Source: Siphlonurus alternatus | Lineage: Eukaryota; Arthropoda; Insecta; Ephemeroptera; Siphlonuridae | DNA length: 64,000 bases | Assembly: GCA_949825025.1 (NCBI GenBank) | Contig: OX463781.1 | Span: 34,613,537-34,677,536, forward strand | Direction of reading: 5' to 3' | In this document: piece by piece, positions 28,730-41,929 of the stretch | Position numbering within the stretch: the stretch's first letter is position 1 | Layout: each line of letters begins with the position of its first letter | Position numbers and translations under genes: made by a program | Notes under the pieces: model-generated | Database searches by the model: none | Seen by the model: only the letters and a program-made list of their open reading frames with translations | Told to the model about the DNA's origin: nothing

Positions 28730-29447
28730 AGGCCTTATGAACCTTTTCACAGTTTGAAGTACACGGTTAGCTTTGCTTCAGTGTGATTCGGCTGCATTTT
28801 TTTTTTTTTTTTCAGTAGCACAAATATCAGAGATAATAGCCGATGAAGAAGCACCTGTGATGTCACTCACGCTCATTCAGCGGCGACAATATAGGGAAAT
28901 CCCTGCAAAAGATAGGTTCACTCCCGCTGCAGCCACGGCCACAATTTTACTTTTGGAATTTTGAAACTTTACCAGGGCAGTCTTTTGATAGTATTTGTCA
29001 AATAGCCTGAAAGATTTTTTTTGATGACATTCATATACAAACCGAGTTATTGCGGTAGCAAGATTAGCCAAAAATTTAACATTGTTTTCCTATACAACAT
29101 TTTTGCTCCTCTTTCTACTGCAATAACTCGGTTTGTATGAATGTCATAAAAAAAAATCTTTCAGGCTATTTGACAAATACTATCAAGACTGCCCTGGTAA
29201 AGTTTCAAAATTCCAGAAGTAAAATTGTGGCCATGGCTGCAGCGGGAGTGAACCTATCTTTTGCAGGGATTTCCCTATATATTGTCGCCGCTGAATGAGC
29301 GTGAGTGACGTCACAGGTGCTTCTTCATCGCGGCGGCTATTACCTCTGATATTTGTGCCAGTGAAACAAAAAAAAAAATATGCAGCCGAATCTCACTGAA
29401 GCAAAGCTAACCGTATACTTAATACTGTGAATAGGTTCATGAGGTCT
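28730..29447. mobile_element. TTAA-flanked foldback element, 718 bp
   Basis: Bounded by exact TTAA (28726-28729 and 29448-29451). Ends are AGGCCTTATGAACC and, complemented, AGACCTCATGAACC. Arms of more than 300 bp are about 90% complementary by eye, with shared blocks such as CGGTTAGCTTTGCTTCA, GAAGAAGCACCTGTGA, GGGAAATCCCTGCAAAAGAT and AATAACTCGGTTTGTAT. The centre is near 29085. No transposase is present. It lies about 265 bp upstream of the SRPRA start codon. Confidence 0.9.
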
Positions 29448-29605
29448 TTAAGTTCCTATATATATACAATATAATTATGTTATACATAATTAACATAATT
29501 ATATATTATTTAAATTAATATATGTTAAAGCTATCCCGTCTGAAAAGAGTTTTAAAATAATGTGGCGCGTTCAACAAAGTGAGTGGCGTAATTATCTTAC
29601 ATCGT

Positions 29606-29625
29606 CACTTCCGTTTCCGGCCAAT
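29606..29625 (+). promoter_or_regulatory. Candidate SRPRA promoter elements (two ETS-like sites and CCAAT)
   Basis: CACTTCCG followed directly by TTTCCGG and CCAAT, about 90-105 bp before the SRPRA ATG. ETS and CCAAT motifs are common in TATA-less housekeeping promoters. This is motif-level evidence only. Confidence 0.4.
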
Positions 29626-29712
29626 TCACTCAAAAAATTTAGTAGACAGCTGTTACACACGTTAGTTAACAAGTAAATATTAATAAAACTACTTTTCTAT
29701 ATATTATTCAAT

Positions 29713-32700
29713 ATGTTAGATCTATTCACAATATTTAGTAAAGGAGGTATCGTTCTTTGGTGTTTTCAAAGCACCAGTCAAATATTTACGCCTTCTGTAA
29801 ATGCTTTGATTCGGAGTGTCATCCTTCAGGTAAGACGTCATAGGTATTGTAACCTACTTTAGTCAGCACTAATTAGAAATATTTGCACCGACAATTGATT
29901 TAATTATAATGCTATAGTGAATTGATTATTGCTGTCCAAAAAGAATTTGGTAAACATTACCTCTAAACTGACTGAACAAAATTTTGTTTCATCTACATAC
30001 CATATGGCAGGCAGCAGGCTTGCAGCTTTAATTAAAACAGACCTGTATCATACTGTATTGTATAGCCTTTATTTCAGTAAGGCTTCGGTAATTTAATTAG
30101 TTCATAATTGTTTCATACTGTACAGAATGTGACTTTTGTTTTTAGGAAAGGACGGGAAACAACAGCTTTGATCATGAAGCTCTCACTCTCAAGTATAAAC
30201 TTGACAATGAATTTGAGTTGGTTTTTGTTGTGGCCTTCCAAAAAATCCTACAACTCTCGTATGTTGATAAATTTTTGAATGACATCCACCTTGAGTTCAG
30301 AGACAAGTACAAGAATGATCTGCAACAAGGAAGGATTTTCCAGGTATCACAGTTCATTTAGGTCATTACATTTGATAGGCATAAAGGTGCTTTCACATAT
30401 TCGAAAATCGATACGGAAACAAGCCGTAGCTACACCGTAGCAAAGTTGTTGATTACGCCGTAGAGATCGCGATCTACTGCTGCGGCGTTTTCCGGCACGC
30501 CGTAGCAAAATCAAGCTCATCTTGATTTTGCTACGGCATTCACATGATTTTCCGCCGCAGCTGCCTCAGACGAACGAGAATATGTGAAAGGCTTACGGCA
30601 TTGCTACAGAACTCCGTAACGATTTTCGAATATGTGAAAGCACCTTTATGCTTATACACACTTCACTTAAGCCGCATTCATAATATTAATTAACATACTC
30701 GAAAGTGATACATTTGCTATGGCATTCATGCTGTAGGACGCTGTAGCACACTTAATTCCGTAAGAAAATCAAGAAGACCTTGATTTTTTAGTTTTCGAGT
30801 ATGTGAATGACAAGTTTTTGTCTTATGATCCTCAGACTCCAATCCACCAAGTGTACGTACTGTATAATATACCTGTATTAATCAGTATACTGTATAAAGA
30901 AAAATTACCTGCAGTTATACTGGTATTACTATTTCAACAATTATGACATCATGAAAGGAGTCCCATAATATGTTATTGTTATTCTTATGGGTGTCTCTCA
31001 TAATGTCGTCCAGTGAGCAAACTAAAACAACAGGAACTTGTACCTGATTATCCATTCACCTTGGGTTATCGGTATCAAAGTACATAATTACGCAGTTAAT
31101 TAATTATTAATTAATCAAACTATTTGTTACTTAGATTGTACAGTATTTCAAATCCCATGAATTTTCATCCTTGAAATATTTCCCTGGCGAATTTTCAGAG
31201 CTGCAGCACCCAACTAACAACCTTGAAAGTTTTTAATATTTTACTAATATGTATTAAATATTACCTTATTATTATAATTTTTTTCCTCTACAACATGAAC
31301 ACTATTTTTTTAAAAAATTTACTACAGTACCATAATTTTTTTTTGCCCCTGAAGAAGTTATTATAATTTATTTATTTTTTCCTTAATTTTACTGCGAAAC
31401 TTGTTTGTGTTATTTTAATTTTAATGCTAAAAATAAATAATTTCAGGCGTTTGACTTTGAAGACATCTACAAAGAAATTGTTGCCTCGTCGGAACAATGG
31501 GGTCGTCAACAGGCAAAGATTCCGAAGCAGATGAGATCATTCGAGGAGTCCCTCAAGTCTAAGAAAACGGTCTCCTCTATGATTGAGAGGAAGGGAGAGG
31601 AGAAAAAGGCCGGTCAGTTGCGATCAGGGTTGTCATTAGCGGGAAGTTTTTGCTACAACTGCATTAACAATGCTAATTTTGCTTGGTTACTAACTAATAA
31701 GTGCACACTTACTCATCCCTTCCTCCCGTATACCTGGGTGTTAATCAATATGTATTCTTAAATCAATTAATGGTAACTAGAGGTGGAAAACCTCTAACCT
31801 CTCCTACCTTAAAAAGTATTCCAAATTAACATGAACGTAACCTTCAATGCATAAAAAAACTCATAAATTGCTAAATAGTTAGTTGAAATGTTTACATAAA
31901 TATTGCTGCAACCATTAATTGAGACAATACTGTATAAAGATAAAGTATATTAATCGTGGTTACAGAAACAGCACCATCACAATCCAGCAATTCACAAAGA
32001 TTAAAATTACTGTATTAATTAGCTTTGTGCATGGACACTTCCTTTATGACCAAACTCTATCCTCACACCTTCTATACAACCACTAGTGATATTTAAAATT
32101 AAATTATGGTAAAGACTGCTTTTTATAATAATTATCACAATTTATCTTCTCCAGTTTTTCTTGAGTACAGTTTATATATATAAATTATTTGTACTTCTTA
32201 TTAATTAATGTATTTTCAAACAGTTTTAAAGCAAGGGCTTCTGCTTGTAATAATTTGTAACCTGCACGCTCTGGGATCTGCTCTTAACAAAAGGTGTTGG
32301 CGGTGCTTATGCTTTCAGGGAAAGGTAGCAGGAAGAAAGGAGGGGAAGGGTCCAAGAGTGAGTATCGAGCATTTGTTTTTTGTTTCTGATCCTTGATTGT
32401 TCTGAGACATTACTTGTGTGTTTCTGCAGTGAAAACTCCAGAGCCAGCCAAGTTGATGGATAGTCCGCCCAGGCCTTCTGTCTCAACCAATGGGGAGTTA
32501 GACGAGGAGAAGCTTGCACAGAACCGTCTCAAGCTGGCACAGAAGCTCGGCTCTCCCAGTGCAAAGAAAGTCAAGGTTGAGAAGCAGTAAGTTTGCATTC
32601 ATAATTTTATTAAATATTTGAATATAACACAGCGGAACATTTAATTCTTTAAATCCTGTATGTTTTTTTTTTTCAATGTTGAAATTACAACTGCTGTATG

Positions 32701-35700
32701 TACTCATTACTACTCAAGTGTTGGCAAATATAAATATAGTGTAACATAGTTTCTCTAAATACTCTAAATAGAATCCTCAACAAATATATCTTTATGAATG
32801 TCTTGATTAGTACTCCAGTAAAATAATATGCACCTTGTATTGACCTCATAAAGTACCAAGAGATGGCATTGAAAACAGCCTCTATAGAATCAGTATGACT
32901 CAACTACATGTGTACTTTAGCCAGTAGCAAAGCTCAGATATCAAAACAATGACACTTTTAGAATCACTCAGGTAAAATCCACCAGATGTCCATACCTGTC
33001 TTTATGACGTCAATACTAATAATATTAATAATAAATGCAGTATGTGTGTTTAAATGTTATCATTTGAGAAAAACATTCTACCTAAGACAGTTTTTATGCA
33101 GTATTAAATCTGTGATTAAAACTGTCTTAGCTTAGAACACTTTCTTCAGGTGTGTTATCTGAACATTCCTCAGCTATCAATAGTACGTACGCTACTTCCA
33201 AGGGCAGGTTTGGTAACACTCATCTTGTTTAGGAAAAGCCCCAAGCCGAAGAAGACCGGCAAGGAGCCAACACGCTGGGACCTGGGGGGAGGGTCCAAGG
33301 ACGTGGCAAACCTGGAGCGCACCACGGACAAGCCTGAGGACGGAAGCTCTCCTCGTTCAGAGCACGTCTACTCTGACACACAGGTGAGCACCAAACTTGT
33401 TTGCTCCTTACTGTGGAATTTTTCTCTTATGTTTTACCATGTTTTTTTTTTTTTTTTTATCCCATCTCACACTTCTTGTAAAACTTTACAAATTTTATTC
33501 CCAATGTCCTGTAAGTACTCCTCGATATATTTACATATACAATACAGTTGAAAGTCTAATCTTACAAAGTTGTTAAGTCAGCAGTTACATAAATTGTGTT
33601 TTGCCCATCAGCTGGTTGGCCAGATGGTTGGTGGTATCCGCGACATCGAGGTGGAGAGCAGCTCCGAGGAGGAGGAAGAAGACGATGAGGTGGTGGTGCG
33701 CACCACGGACCGTTCCAAGAGCAACAAGACTGGCGGAATGTTCTCTCTCTTCAAGTGAGTTGTCAGGGATAAGCTTTTGGTACATTCGTCACCTTGGAAA
33801 ATTTCCCACTTGCAGCTTGTTAATTGCCCTGTGTTGTTCTTACAGGTCATAGTGATTAACAAGGCCACAAAGGGAAATTTTGAAGGTGACGACTTATCAT
33901 CATGTACACTGTACTTTATCCTTAGGCAGTCTATGGAGGTGTAGCAAATTAAAAACTTCCATTTTATTTTCATAGCTTTGGTCACTTTGGTTTAATAAGT
34001 GATAAATGCAGCCTTTCTTTGTTCAAAATATGGTAAAATACTGAAATACTTGAGACGAGAATATGCAGTTTGACTTATGTTGTTACGCAGGGGCCTGGTG
34101 GGCAGCAAGAATCTGACCCGTGAGGACATGCAGGCGGTGCTGGATAAAATGAAGGACCTCCTGATCGGCAAGAACGTGGCGTCGGACATCGCAGGAAAGC
34201 TCTGCGAGTCCGTGGCTGTCAAGCTGGAGGGCAAGGTGAGAGTTGGTTCTCGTAGACCAACATCACTTACTTAGCTCTATGTTGAGAAATAAGTGAGCCT
34301 ACAAGTTACAAATATACCATTTTCTCATTTTCAATGAGGATTATATTTACTGGTAAGCAAGTAAATAGCAAACTATCTTAAAAAATGGAAGAAGAAATAA
34401 CATTTGCAATTGCAGTAGTACACTTATCCCCTGAAGTTACAGTATGTGGATATATCTGACACTTATTTTTTGCCGCAGGTGCTCGGAACATTTGAGGGTG
34501 TCTCCTCAGTGGTGCGAGCCACTCTGACGGAGTCCCTGGTTCGAATCCTGTCTCCGCGCCGCCGCGTGGACATCTTGCGTGACGTGATGGAGGCTAAGCG
34601 ACAGGGACGACCCTACATCATGGCCTTCTGTGGAGTCAATGGCGTCGGCAAGTCCACCAACCTCGCAAAGGTGGGAGGAAAATTATCACATGACATGTGT
34701 TGTGGCAGGAAGGAAAAGAAGGTGTTCCCTAGCTTCCTTCCCTCCTTTGCATATTTACCTCCATTTTCCAGAAAAAAAGAAAAAAAAAAAAACGAGGTTA
34801 TGATTTTAAAACCATAATCGTAACTGACTGATTAAAGTTGTAAAAAAATTAATTTATAAAAACATCCCAATCATTTATACTGTAAGCTTCTAATTTTTTT
34901 ATATTATTGGAATATACCGTATTAAGCTAATAAAGCATAGTAGGAGGCAATATAATTATAATGGTTCCACATATTGGGGAAAAAATAAAAAAATAATAAT
35001 ATATACCGGTGGTACATGAATTCTAATTAGTACAGTATTAAATCGCTGATTACAGACTCTGTAATTTGAGTTTCTCCTACAACCATAGCAAAGTTTTTAA
35101 TCAACCTTAAAAAGTTCCCTGATCGTCCTGAATATTGTCATATTCAAATAACACATCACCTCTACAGCCTTTTGTAGGAGAAAATTTTCAGGGTAACTGC
35201 TGTACATTATACACCTCAGGAATTACCCTTGCCCAATTTTCTCATGCTGAGATAAAAATAGATGCATATTTGTAATCAATTTTGTGAAATTCACTATGAC
35301 CCCATTAGAGTAAGGGTAAGGTGTGTGTGTTCTAAGGTATAAGAAAAAAATAGGAAAAAAAAGGGGAGAAAAAATCCCTTCATGTTAAGTTTAATGGTTT
35401 CCCTCTAAAATACGGTATATTTGTATGTTGTGGCAGATCTGCTTCTGGCTGATAGAGAACAAGTTCCGCGTGCTAATCGCGGCGTGCGATACATTCCGTG
35501 CGGGAGCTGTAGAGCAGCTGCGCACACACATGCGGCACCTCAACTCCCTGCACCCTCCTGAGCAGCATGACGGCAACACCATGGTCCAGCTGTATGAGAA
35601 GGGATATGGTGAGGACCACAAACCCGTGGGACATTTATACCTACTCTAGACATCACATTTGACTTGTTTTTTTTTTGTAGTGTTTGTAATGTCTTCAGTC

Positions 35701-37024
35701 ATTGTGAGACAGTTTGTAATGGAGAACCTAACTGGCCAAAGACACGCCAAAGCACGCCCAACAAATAAATATATATAGTTTTTAAAATGTCCCTCTAAAT
35801 GTGAATCTTTTGTCTAGGCAAGGATGCTGCTGGCATTGCCATGGAGGCCATCAGCTTTGCCCGTGACGCCAAGGTGGATGTGGTGTTGATTGACACTGCC
35901 GGCCGCATGCAGGACAACGAGCCCCTGATGAGAGCCCTCGCCAAGGTAATATCTCTCTACTATGGTTCTTGTTTTGTTACAGATTTAATAAGCCTCAGTA
36001 AAATGTTGCTTTGTGTTTAAAAGAATTTCTCCAAATTTACAGCAGAAAGTGAACACTAAACTTGTTTTCACAAATTACCACCCAATTTTATAGAAGAAGT
36101 CTAAATTTTATACCTGCTTAATCTTGTTGATTTATCATTGTTACATCAATCTTCCATGCAATCTGCTGCATTATTTTACAGCTGTTGGATAATACTTTTT
36201 AATTTTGTTATTGACTTTTAATACCACCAGTAAGATGTCCCCTCGTAGAGATCATGAGATATGTGTCCACGTACAATGCAATGAAGTCAAAGTGTTTACA
36301 GTCTATGTTTTTGTTTGCAGTTGATCAAGGTTAACGAGCCGGACCTCGTGTTGTTCGTTGGTGAAGCTCTGGTGGGCAACGAGGCAGTCGATCAGCTGGT
36401 CAAGTTCAACCAGGCGCTCGCAGACTACTCGGCCAACGCAAACCCTCATCTCATTGACGGCATCGTGCTCACCAAGTTCGACACGATTGACGACAAGGTG
36501 AGAATATTTTTTGTGCCAAACCATTTTTTTTTATCTAGTTATATTATGATATTCCTTAGCAGCAAGAGTAATTCATTGAAAATTTGTTGTAAAAAATTAA
36601 AGTTTTTTTTTTTTTTTTATTGTTGATCATTATCACGATAGCAAAATATTGAACAGATTGGTTAAATCATTATTGCCATAATTCCAGGTATAAGGCATTT
36701 ATTGAATACCTCTCAGTACTATCTATAAGCATGGACAGACATTTTAAATTTATACAGCATATCAATGAAATTTGTAATAAATATATATCAAAAACTGACG
36801 TGTAAAATCACAAACAAAAATGTGGGATTAGAAAATTATTAACATTTATTTCATTGCTGTTACTGAGCATATTTATATTTTGTGGATATTTGTTGCAGGT
36901 TGGAGCTGCCATCTCGATGACTTACATTACCGGCCAGCCCATCGTGTTTGTTGGCACGGGGCAGACCTACACTGATCTCAAGTCCCTCAACGTCAAGGCT
37001 GTGGTGCATGCTCTCATGAAGTAG
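29713..37024 (+). CDS. SRPRA: Signal recognition particle receptor subunit alpha (docking protein), 13 exons, 636 aa
   Basis: SRP receptor GTPase at the ER membrane: it docks ribosome-SRP complexes, pairs its NG domain with SRP54 and is anchored through SR-beta. Exons: 29713-29829, 30146-30343, 31447-31612, 32319-32357, 32430-32586, 33233-33383, 33612-33754, 34091-34235, 34479-34670, 35437-35608, 35818-35945, 36321-36497, 36899-37024. All borders are GT-AG and phases agree; length is close to human (about 638 aa). It starts [12 protein letters not shown], the SRX domain that binds SR-beta (about 1-160). A charged linker follows, with an acidic run [11 protein letters not shown] near 292-302. 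The N domain is at about 325-400. G-domain motifs are GVNGVGKST (424-432), DTFRAGA (454-460), DTAGRMQDN (519-527), TKFD (587-590) and GTGQ (614-617), all intact. The gene appears functional. Confidence 0.97.
30384..30646. mobile_element. MITE with about 30-bp perfect terminal inverted repeats, in SRPRA intron 2
   Basis: Ends AAGGTGCTTTCACATATTCG and its exact complement; complementarity extends outward to GCATAAAGG and inward through AAAATCG. The interior carries further partly complementary CGTAGC-rich segments. A related decayed hairpin (ACATACTCGAAA / TTTTCGAGTATGT) lies immediately downstream at about 30690-30812. Both are non-coding intron insertions. Confidence 0.85.
33082..33130. repeat. 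Perfect 13-bp-stem hairpin in SRPRA intron 5
   Basis: CTAAGACAGTTTT (33082-33094) and AAAACTGTCTTAG (33118-33130) are exact complements with a 23-nt loop, about 100 bp before the exon 6 acceptor. Confidence 0.75.
33780..33906. mobile_element. Short MITE, CGTCGCCTT family, in SRPRA intron 7
   Basis: Starts GTACATTCGTCACCTTGG. The other end reads GAAGGTGACGACTTATC, then CATGTAC. The interior shares TTGTTAATTGCCCTGTG and GTGATTAACAAGGCC with sibling copies. Confidence 0.75.
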
Positions 37025-38776
37025 CCTTGTCCTATCCCCCTGCTGCAGCCCTTCAGCACCCCTCACTTGCCCCCCATCTTGATAGCAAACTGCACCAGTG
37101 ATTCGCCACTCAACTCCTCAGACTTACTCTCGCATACTCTTAAATTTTGTTATAGATTTATTCAGTTATTATACAATGTTATTACTCAATGTGGGAAAAA
37201 AAAAAGCATCACAATTATTTATTATTTCAGAAAAGAATTTTCGTTTTAATGAAAAAAGGCAAAGTAAAAATATGCTTTAAAAGAAGAGCACAAGTTGACT
37301 AAACTTATAAAAGGAGTATTTTTTTTGTTTTGTTTTGTTTTTTAATTAATATTAAAGGTTGCACCTATACTACAATATTAAAATTACATTCAACTTTAGT
37401 ATTCAACTCCAAAACTTCATAATCATGCTGCTGAAAAATGAAGCAGCTATACTTGTAAATATTGCCATTATTGCCAACAACTGATGAAAAGCCTTAATCT
37501 TAATCGCCTGGTTTTGAAGCTAAAAGTCGTATTTATTTACATAATTTATTTATTCAGTAACAGATGTTAAGGAGCATTCACAAAGCCCTAAGGCCACATT
37601 TAGGGCTCAATAATTTAAAGCCCGATTTTAGGCATGCTTTTTAGACCCAAAATTTCTGGTCTTAAATTATCGAGCCCTAAATGTGGCCTTAAGGCTTTGT
37701 GAATGCCCCTTTGTTTAAGTCTTATGATGATGCTTAGTAGTTGAAATAATTCAAAATATGCTAAATAATTTTATATGTGCCTTTTCAGTACCTAACTAAC
37801 TAAAGAGTTAATGTATAATATAATTTATTTATGTCCTTCATCAATTTGCATGAACTTTACTTTTTTCATCATTAATTTTTAAATTATGCCTGGAAATGCA
37901 TTTCAGGTAAGTAAAATAATATGTAGCATATTTGCTCTTATTCCCGTGGTATTTAAGTATCATGTGCTTATCAAAAGTTTTGGCTGTTATCTGAAATGTA
38001 TTCTGTGGACACTACAATTTTTTGTTCATATATGAAAAAATTATTAAATTTCGTAATGGAATATAAATTTTAATACTTGCATGAAATAGTCTCTATAAAG
38101 TGTTTTAAATTTTAAGTTATGCAATTAGTTTAATGAAAAACTAATTTTTATACAATTTTGTGTATTTTAATGTTGCCTATATATAGTGTATTATAATTAC
38201 AAAATCATAGTCAAAATCAAGGCATGCCTGTAAAACACAAACAAACAAACAAACAAACAAACAAAAACGCTGAAGTATTGGGTATAATTCTGTATACAGT
38301 GCAACCTTAGTTTATTTTATGGCCCCTTCCCCTTTTCTTCCCCACCCCAAAAAGTTTCAATGTTTTTATGATTACATACCTTATAACATTGCCTAAATTA
38401 AAATTCCACCATTTTTTTAAATCAACATCTTTCACTGTGATGCCATATTTATAATTTATTTTTACTACCTCTTATATTCCACTCACATCCACTGTGCAGT
38501 TTTTTATTAAATTTCTAGAAAATTGAGCCTTGCTTATTTAAACTTAAAATTTCCATTGTGCTCCTAGAAATTTCAGTGATTGACGTTTTGATAAATGTCC
38601 TGTCCGAACTTGATCATTGTAATATTCTAATCTAATAGACATAATAATTGCTGTTTTAATTTAAAGGTTTAAGAAAATGGTATGTAAAATATGACAATGG
38701 AGCGTCTACAATTACACATTGTTATGTAAAATGAATGCTAGGTGACGGAATTATTTACAATACGTTACAAAATAAA
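37025..38776 (+). other. SRPRA 3' flank and likely 3' UTR
   Basis: No coding region is recognised. It contains a foldback MITE at 37569-37712 and a (CAAA)n stretch near 38238-38264. An AATAAA at 38771-38776 is one candidate poly(A) signal; the actual 3' end is not determined. Confidence 0.35.
37569..37712. mobile_element. Foldback MITE, 144 bp, in the SRPRA 3' flank
   Basis: Termini AAGGAGCATTCACAAAGCC and, complemented, AAAGGGGCATTCACAAAGCC. Arms continue through AAGGCCACATTTAGGGCTC and its complement. If the 3' UTR extends to 38776, this hairpin would be part of the SRPRA mRNA. Confidence 0.9.
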
Positions 38777-39594
38777 GTTATGTTTTTCCAAATAAAAATA
38801 ATATGTTTTTAATTAAGATTTGCTATCATACCGGTATACCTTTATTTTCATGCATAATTATACTACATTTGTAATGAATTGATAATTCATTGAATGATTA
38901 GTTACTTAATTCTGAACCAGTTTGGAATAACAGTACAGTATACCATCAATATTAATATAACATTAAGGATTATTTTAATTTTATTTCATGAGAGGTACCA
39001 GGTCTTAACTATAATAGGAAGAAACAGAGGTTTCAGACTGAGTTCAAGGCCCTTGAAAACTCCCAAACCACCAGTATAAGTTTTGCTCTGCTGTAATTTT
39101 AAAAGAAATTTCCATCACAGGGTTGGGAGTGCAATGAACATTTCGCACAAAATAATTTTAGTACTTTCTTTCTCGATCTTCAAAAACCTCTAGAAATAAA
39201 TTTTCAGACTAAAATTCAAAAATTTGTGTGGCATTTTTTTTTAACATATATTATTATATTGAAATCCCATAAATGATTGAGAAATGAGATTTAATTGGGC
39301 GCTGCGCCCTCTCGAAAGGGTTCGATCATCAAAATCTGAAATTTTTCAACTTTATCTTGGCTATATATAATACGCAAATTTTCCCGCACCTAATATCAAC
39401 AACCTGTCCATGATGCTGAGGGTGAAAAAGTTACAAGATTTGTGGAATAGTCTGTAATATGTAAAAAATAAATATACATATATACTGGCCAGTGCGTGCA
39501 ATTTAATGCCATGCATATATATGTGAGGTCTTCGATCATATACTTAATTATTTATTTTCTTATTTTTTTAAAAAATTTAGAATATTCTTCTTTG
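38777..39594. other. AT-rich intergenic DNA
   Basis: No gene recognised. Confidence 0.4.
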
Positions 39595-40975
39595 TTTTAT
39601 TTAATTTTTAGTTTCATTTTTGTTCCTCTCTATTATTCGATGTTCGTCATCTCATTATGTCGTTGCAGAAAAATATGTAAATCAAATATTGCAAGGTACA
39701 TACTTTTTTTTAATAATTAACAAAACTGTTAAAATGAAATAATTTGATTATCAGCAGGTTTGGACTGGCCATAAGGCTAAGTCAAGGATCCCTGACTGGC
39801 CTCTCTACTTTTTTAACACGTACAGAGCATATGACAGAAAGGGGCCTCATCAGACCCCCTTCCAGGTGTGGCGCTCCAGCTGATGCCTGGGCCATATGTA
39901 TAATGCATAAAAATATATGATGCCCTGACTGACCCCTATATGACATAGCTTCCAAGTCAGAGCCTGATAATGAGCACGATAAAGGGTTATAAAGGGAAAT
40001 AGAAGAAATAAATCAGCAGCTTAATTAATTCATTTATCACTAAATTATTAACGACCAAATATTTAAATGAGAATTAATTAAAAAATACTGCATGCATACA
40101 TTATATAATTAATATAATTTTGTCTATACTCCATAACTCTATATATATATAATTAAAATTATGAATTATTCGCACGAATGCCGAAAAAGTTGCATAACTT
40201 TCGGGGGCTTACAAATTTGAATTTTTAAAAAGAATGAACACATACCAAACTCATAACCTTACAAATAAGAAGTTTCTGCGAGACATAATATGTAGTTGCA
40301 GGATTAAAAATTGTTGCGTCGGCAACTCGGCATGCGATGAGCGCTACAATCTATATATAATGTATATATATATATATATATATATAGCTTGCATGATCAT
40401 ATATTATTCAACTGATGATTCAACATAAATATGCTCAAAAAAGAGTTCAATATTTTAAATTAAACGCTGCATGTTGACGATCGATCGGATCGATCCTATC
40501 TCGCGCGATCGCCGCGGCAATTAAACCACAAATAATAAAATTCCTGTACTTACCGACCGGGATGTCCATGGACTGCATGCATATGAGGCCGCGGATCAAT
40601 ATATCGACTTACCTTAAGTTTCTTATTGCACTGAACACTAAGCTTGAAGTCACTTTTGTTCGGAGATACGAGCACAATTTAAACACGTACAGCATGCAGG
40701 CCGGGGTGCACATTGCACCTTTAATTGTCAAAATTTAAACCGGCCGACCGGAACGCGCACATTAAAAAACACATTTTCTTGCAAAATCAATACATATAAA
40801 CCCTAACTTTAACTCTTAAACAGTTTATTTTACATATTACGTAGCAGTTTGCTTTAATTTTGTCCATTTTTCACGCTTAAATGTCACAAGATCACTAAAA
40901 TTTACAGAGAAAAAGGAGCAAAATAAACACGTGTTCTTTTGGCGCGGTAATTCGTGCAAACAAATTTCTTTTCAA
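39595..40975. repeat. Left arm of a giant (about 6.7 kb) imperfect inverted repeat
   Basis: This arm is complementary to 44030-46260 (outer part) and 41930-42165 (inner part). Matching blocks include ACAAAACTGTT (39720), GGAAATAGAAGAAAT (39998), GAAGTTTCTGCGAGACA (40268), ATGTCCATGGACTGCATGC (40562), CGGAGATACGAGCACAATTT (40662), CATTTTCTTGCAAAATCA (40771) and AATAAACACGTGTTCTTTTG (40922). The outer block at 40610-40700 is about 90% complementary by eye. No transposase-like reading frame is present. Confidence 0.85.
39755..39966. mobile_element. hAT-like MITE inserted in the left arm of the giant palindrome
   Basis: Ends CAGGTTTGGACTGG and, complemented, CAGGCTCTGACTTGG. The flanking octamers are ATTATCAG and ATAATGAG. 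The opposite arm, which lacks the insertion, has ATTATGAG at the same place, one mismatch from each. This supports an 8-bp target duplication, as made by hAT transposases. Confidence 0.75.
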
Positions 40976-40984
40976 TTTGCTGGC

Positions 40985-41330
40985 TAGAGGTGACAGCACT
41001 TTCTGGTCTACTCTTTCGCTTTTTACTTGCAGTTTTGCCACTAGATGTCAGGATCTGTTTTCAAAACCCAAAAATTAAGGCGCACTTATTTTAAAGTTGT
41101 TTTCTTGACGACTTCCATCCATGTCTGCAGCATTTTGCATGTGAATATGTGAAATTGCTGCAATATGTGTTTGCAATTTATCGGTCAAATTTTTATTAGT
41201 CATTAAGGCAATGCTGCAGAAAATGGCCGGAAGTCGTCAAGAAAACAACTTTAAAATTAGTGCGCCTTTTTGGGTTTTGAAAACACATCCTGATAGCCAG
41301 AAAGTGCTGCCACCTCGGCCACCTCTATAC
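40985..41330. mobile_element. Foldback element near the centre of the giant palindrome
   Basis: The left arm (CAGCACTTTCTGG, TGTTTTCAAAACCCAAAAA, AAAGTTGTTTTCTTGACGAC) is complementary to 41207-41328. The left arm carries about 45 extra bases after CTTTCTGG. The outer ends read TAGAGGTG on one side and CACCTCTA on the other. Confidence 0.8.
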
Positions 41331-41929
41331 GGGTCTTTCACCATACGTCACAAAAACATGACGTCACGTGAATGTAGGCAAAAAGCACCTATTTAACATG
41401 GTAGTAGCATACCAAAAACTATTTATTTTCTGCGATATGACGATTGTGATACTTTTGACAATTATTTTATTTGATAGATTGAAATGTCAAGTAAATGGAA
41501 AAAAATGCAATATTTGCCAATGATATCTGTGAAAAATACAATAAATCATTAAATAAAATGTAAATCGACTCCAAATTTCACGTCAATAATGACCATTTTA
41601 CGACACTTATGCACTGATATTGACCCTAACATTCTGAAAAAAAATAAGCCAATCACCGACCATTGCTTTCCCCGCGGACTTTTGAATACGAGGGGGAAAC
41701 GGCACAACAAAGAATAATGATAAAGAAACTAGGTAAAATAAAAAAAATATATATGTTCAAGTTATGTATATTCATTTCTTACGTATAAATTATTGTTAAA
41801 AAAAATTAAAAATATGTTAAATTAGGAGCAATAAATCAAGTGATTCCAGTTCCCCCTAAGTACCTACTGATGAATGTAAACAACAACAAAGCCAAGCAAA
41901 CACCGTATAGTCATGCAAAAGCAGATTGA
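41331..41929. other. Central unpaired segment of the giant palindrome
   Basis: No ORF or motif recognised. It contains ACATGACGTCACGTGA-type dyads at about 41355-41375. Confidence 0.4.

Noticed and set aside
33601..33985. Overlapping ORFs of 83 aa (plus strand) and 125 aa (minus strand)
   Set aside because: Shadows of SRPRA exon 7 in other frames and of the adjacent MITE.
34525..34560. tRNA B-box-like GGTTCGAATCC
   Set aside because: It lies inside SRPRA exon 9 and encodes conserved residues (SLVRIL); no tRNA fold around it.
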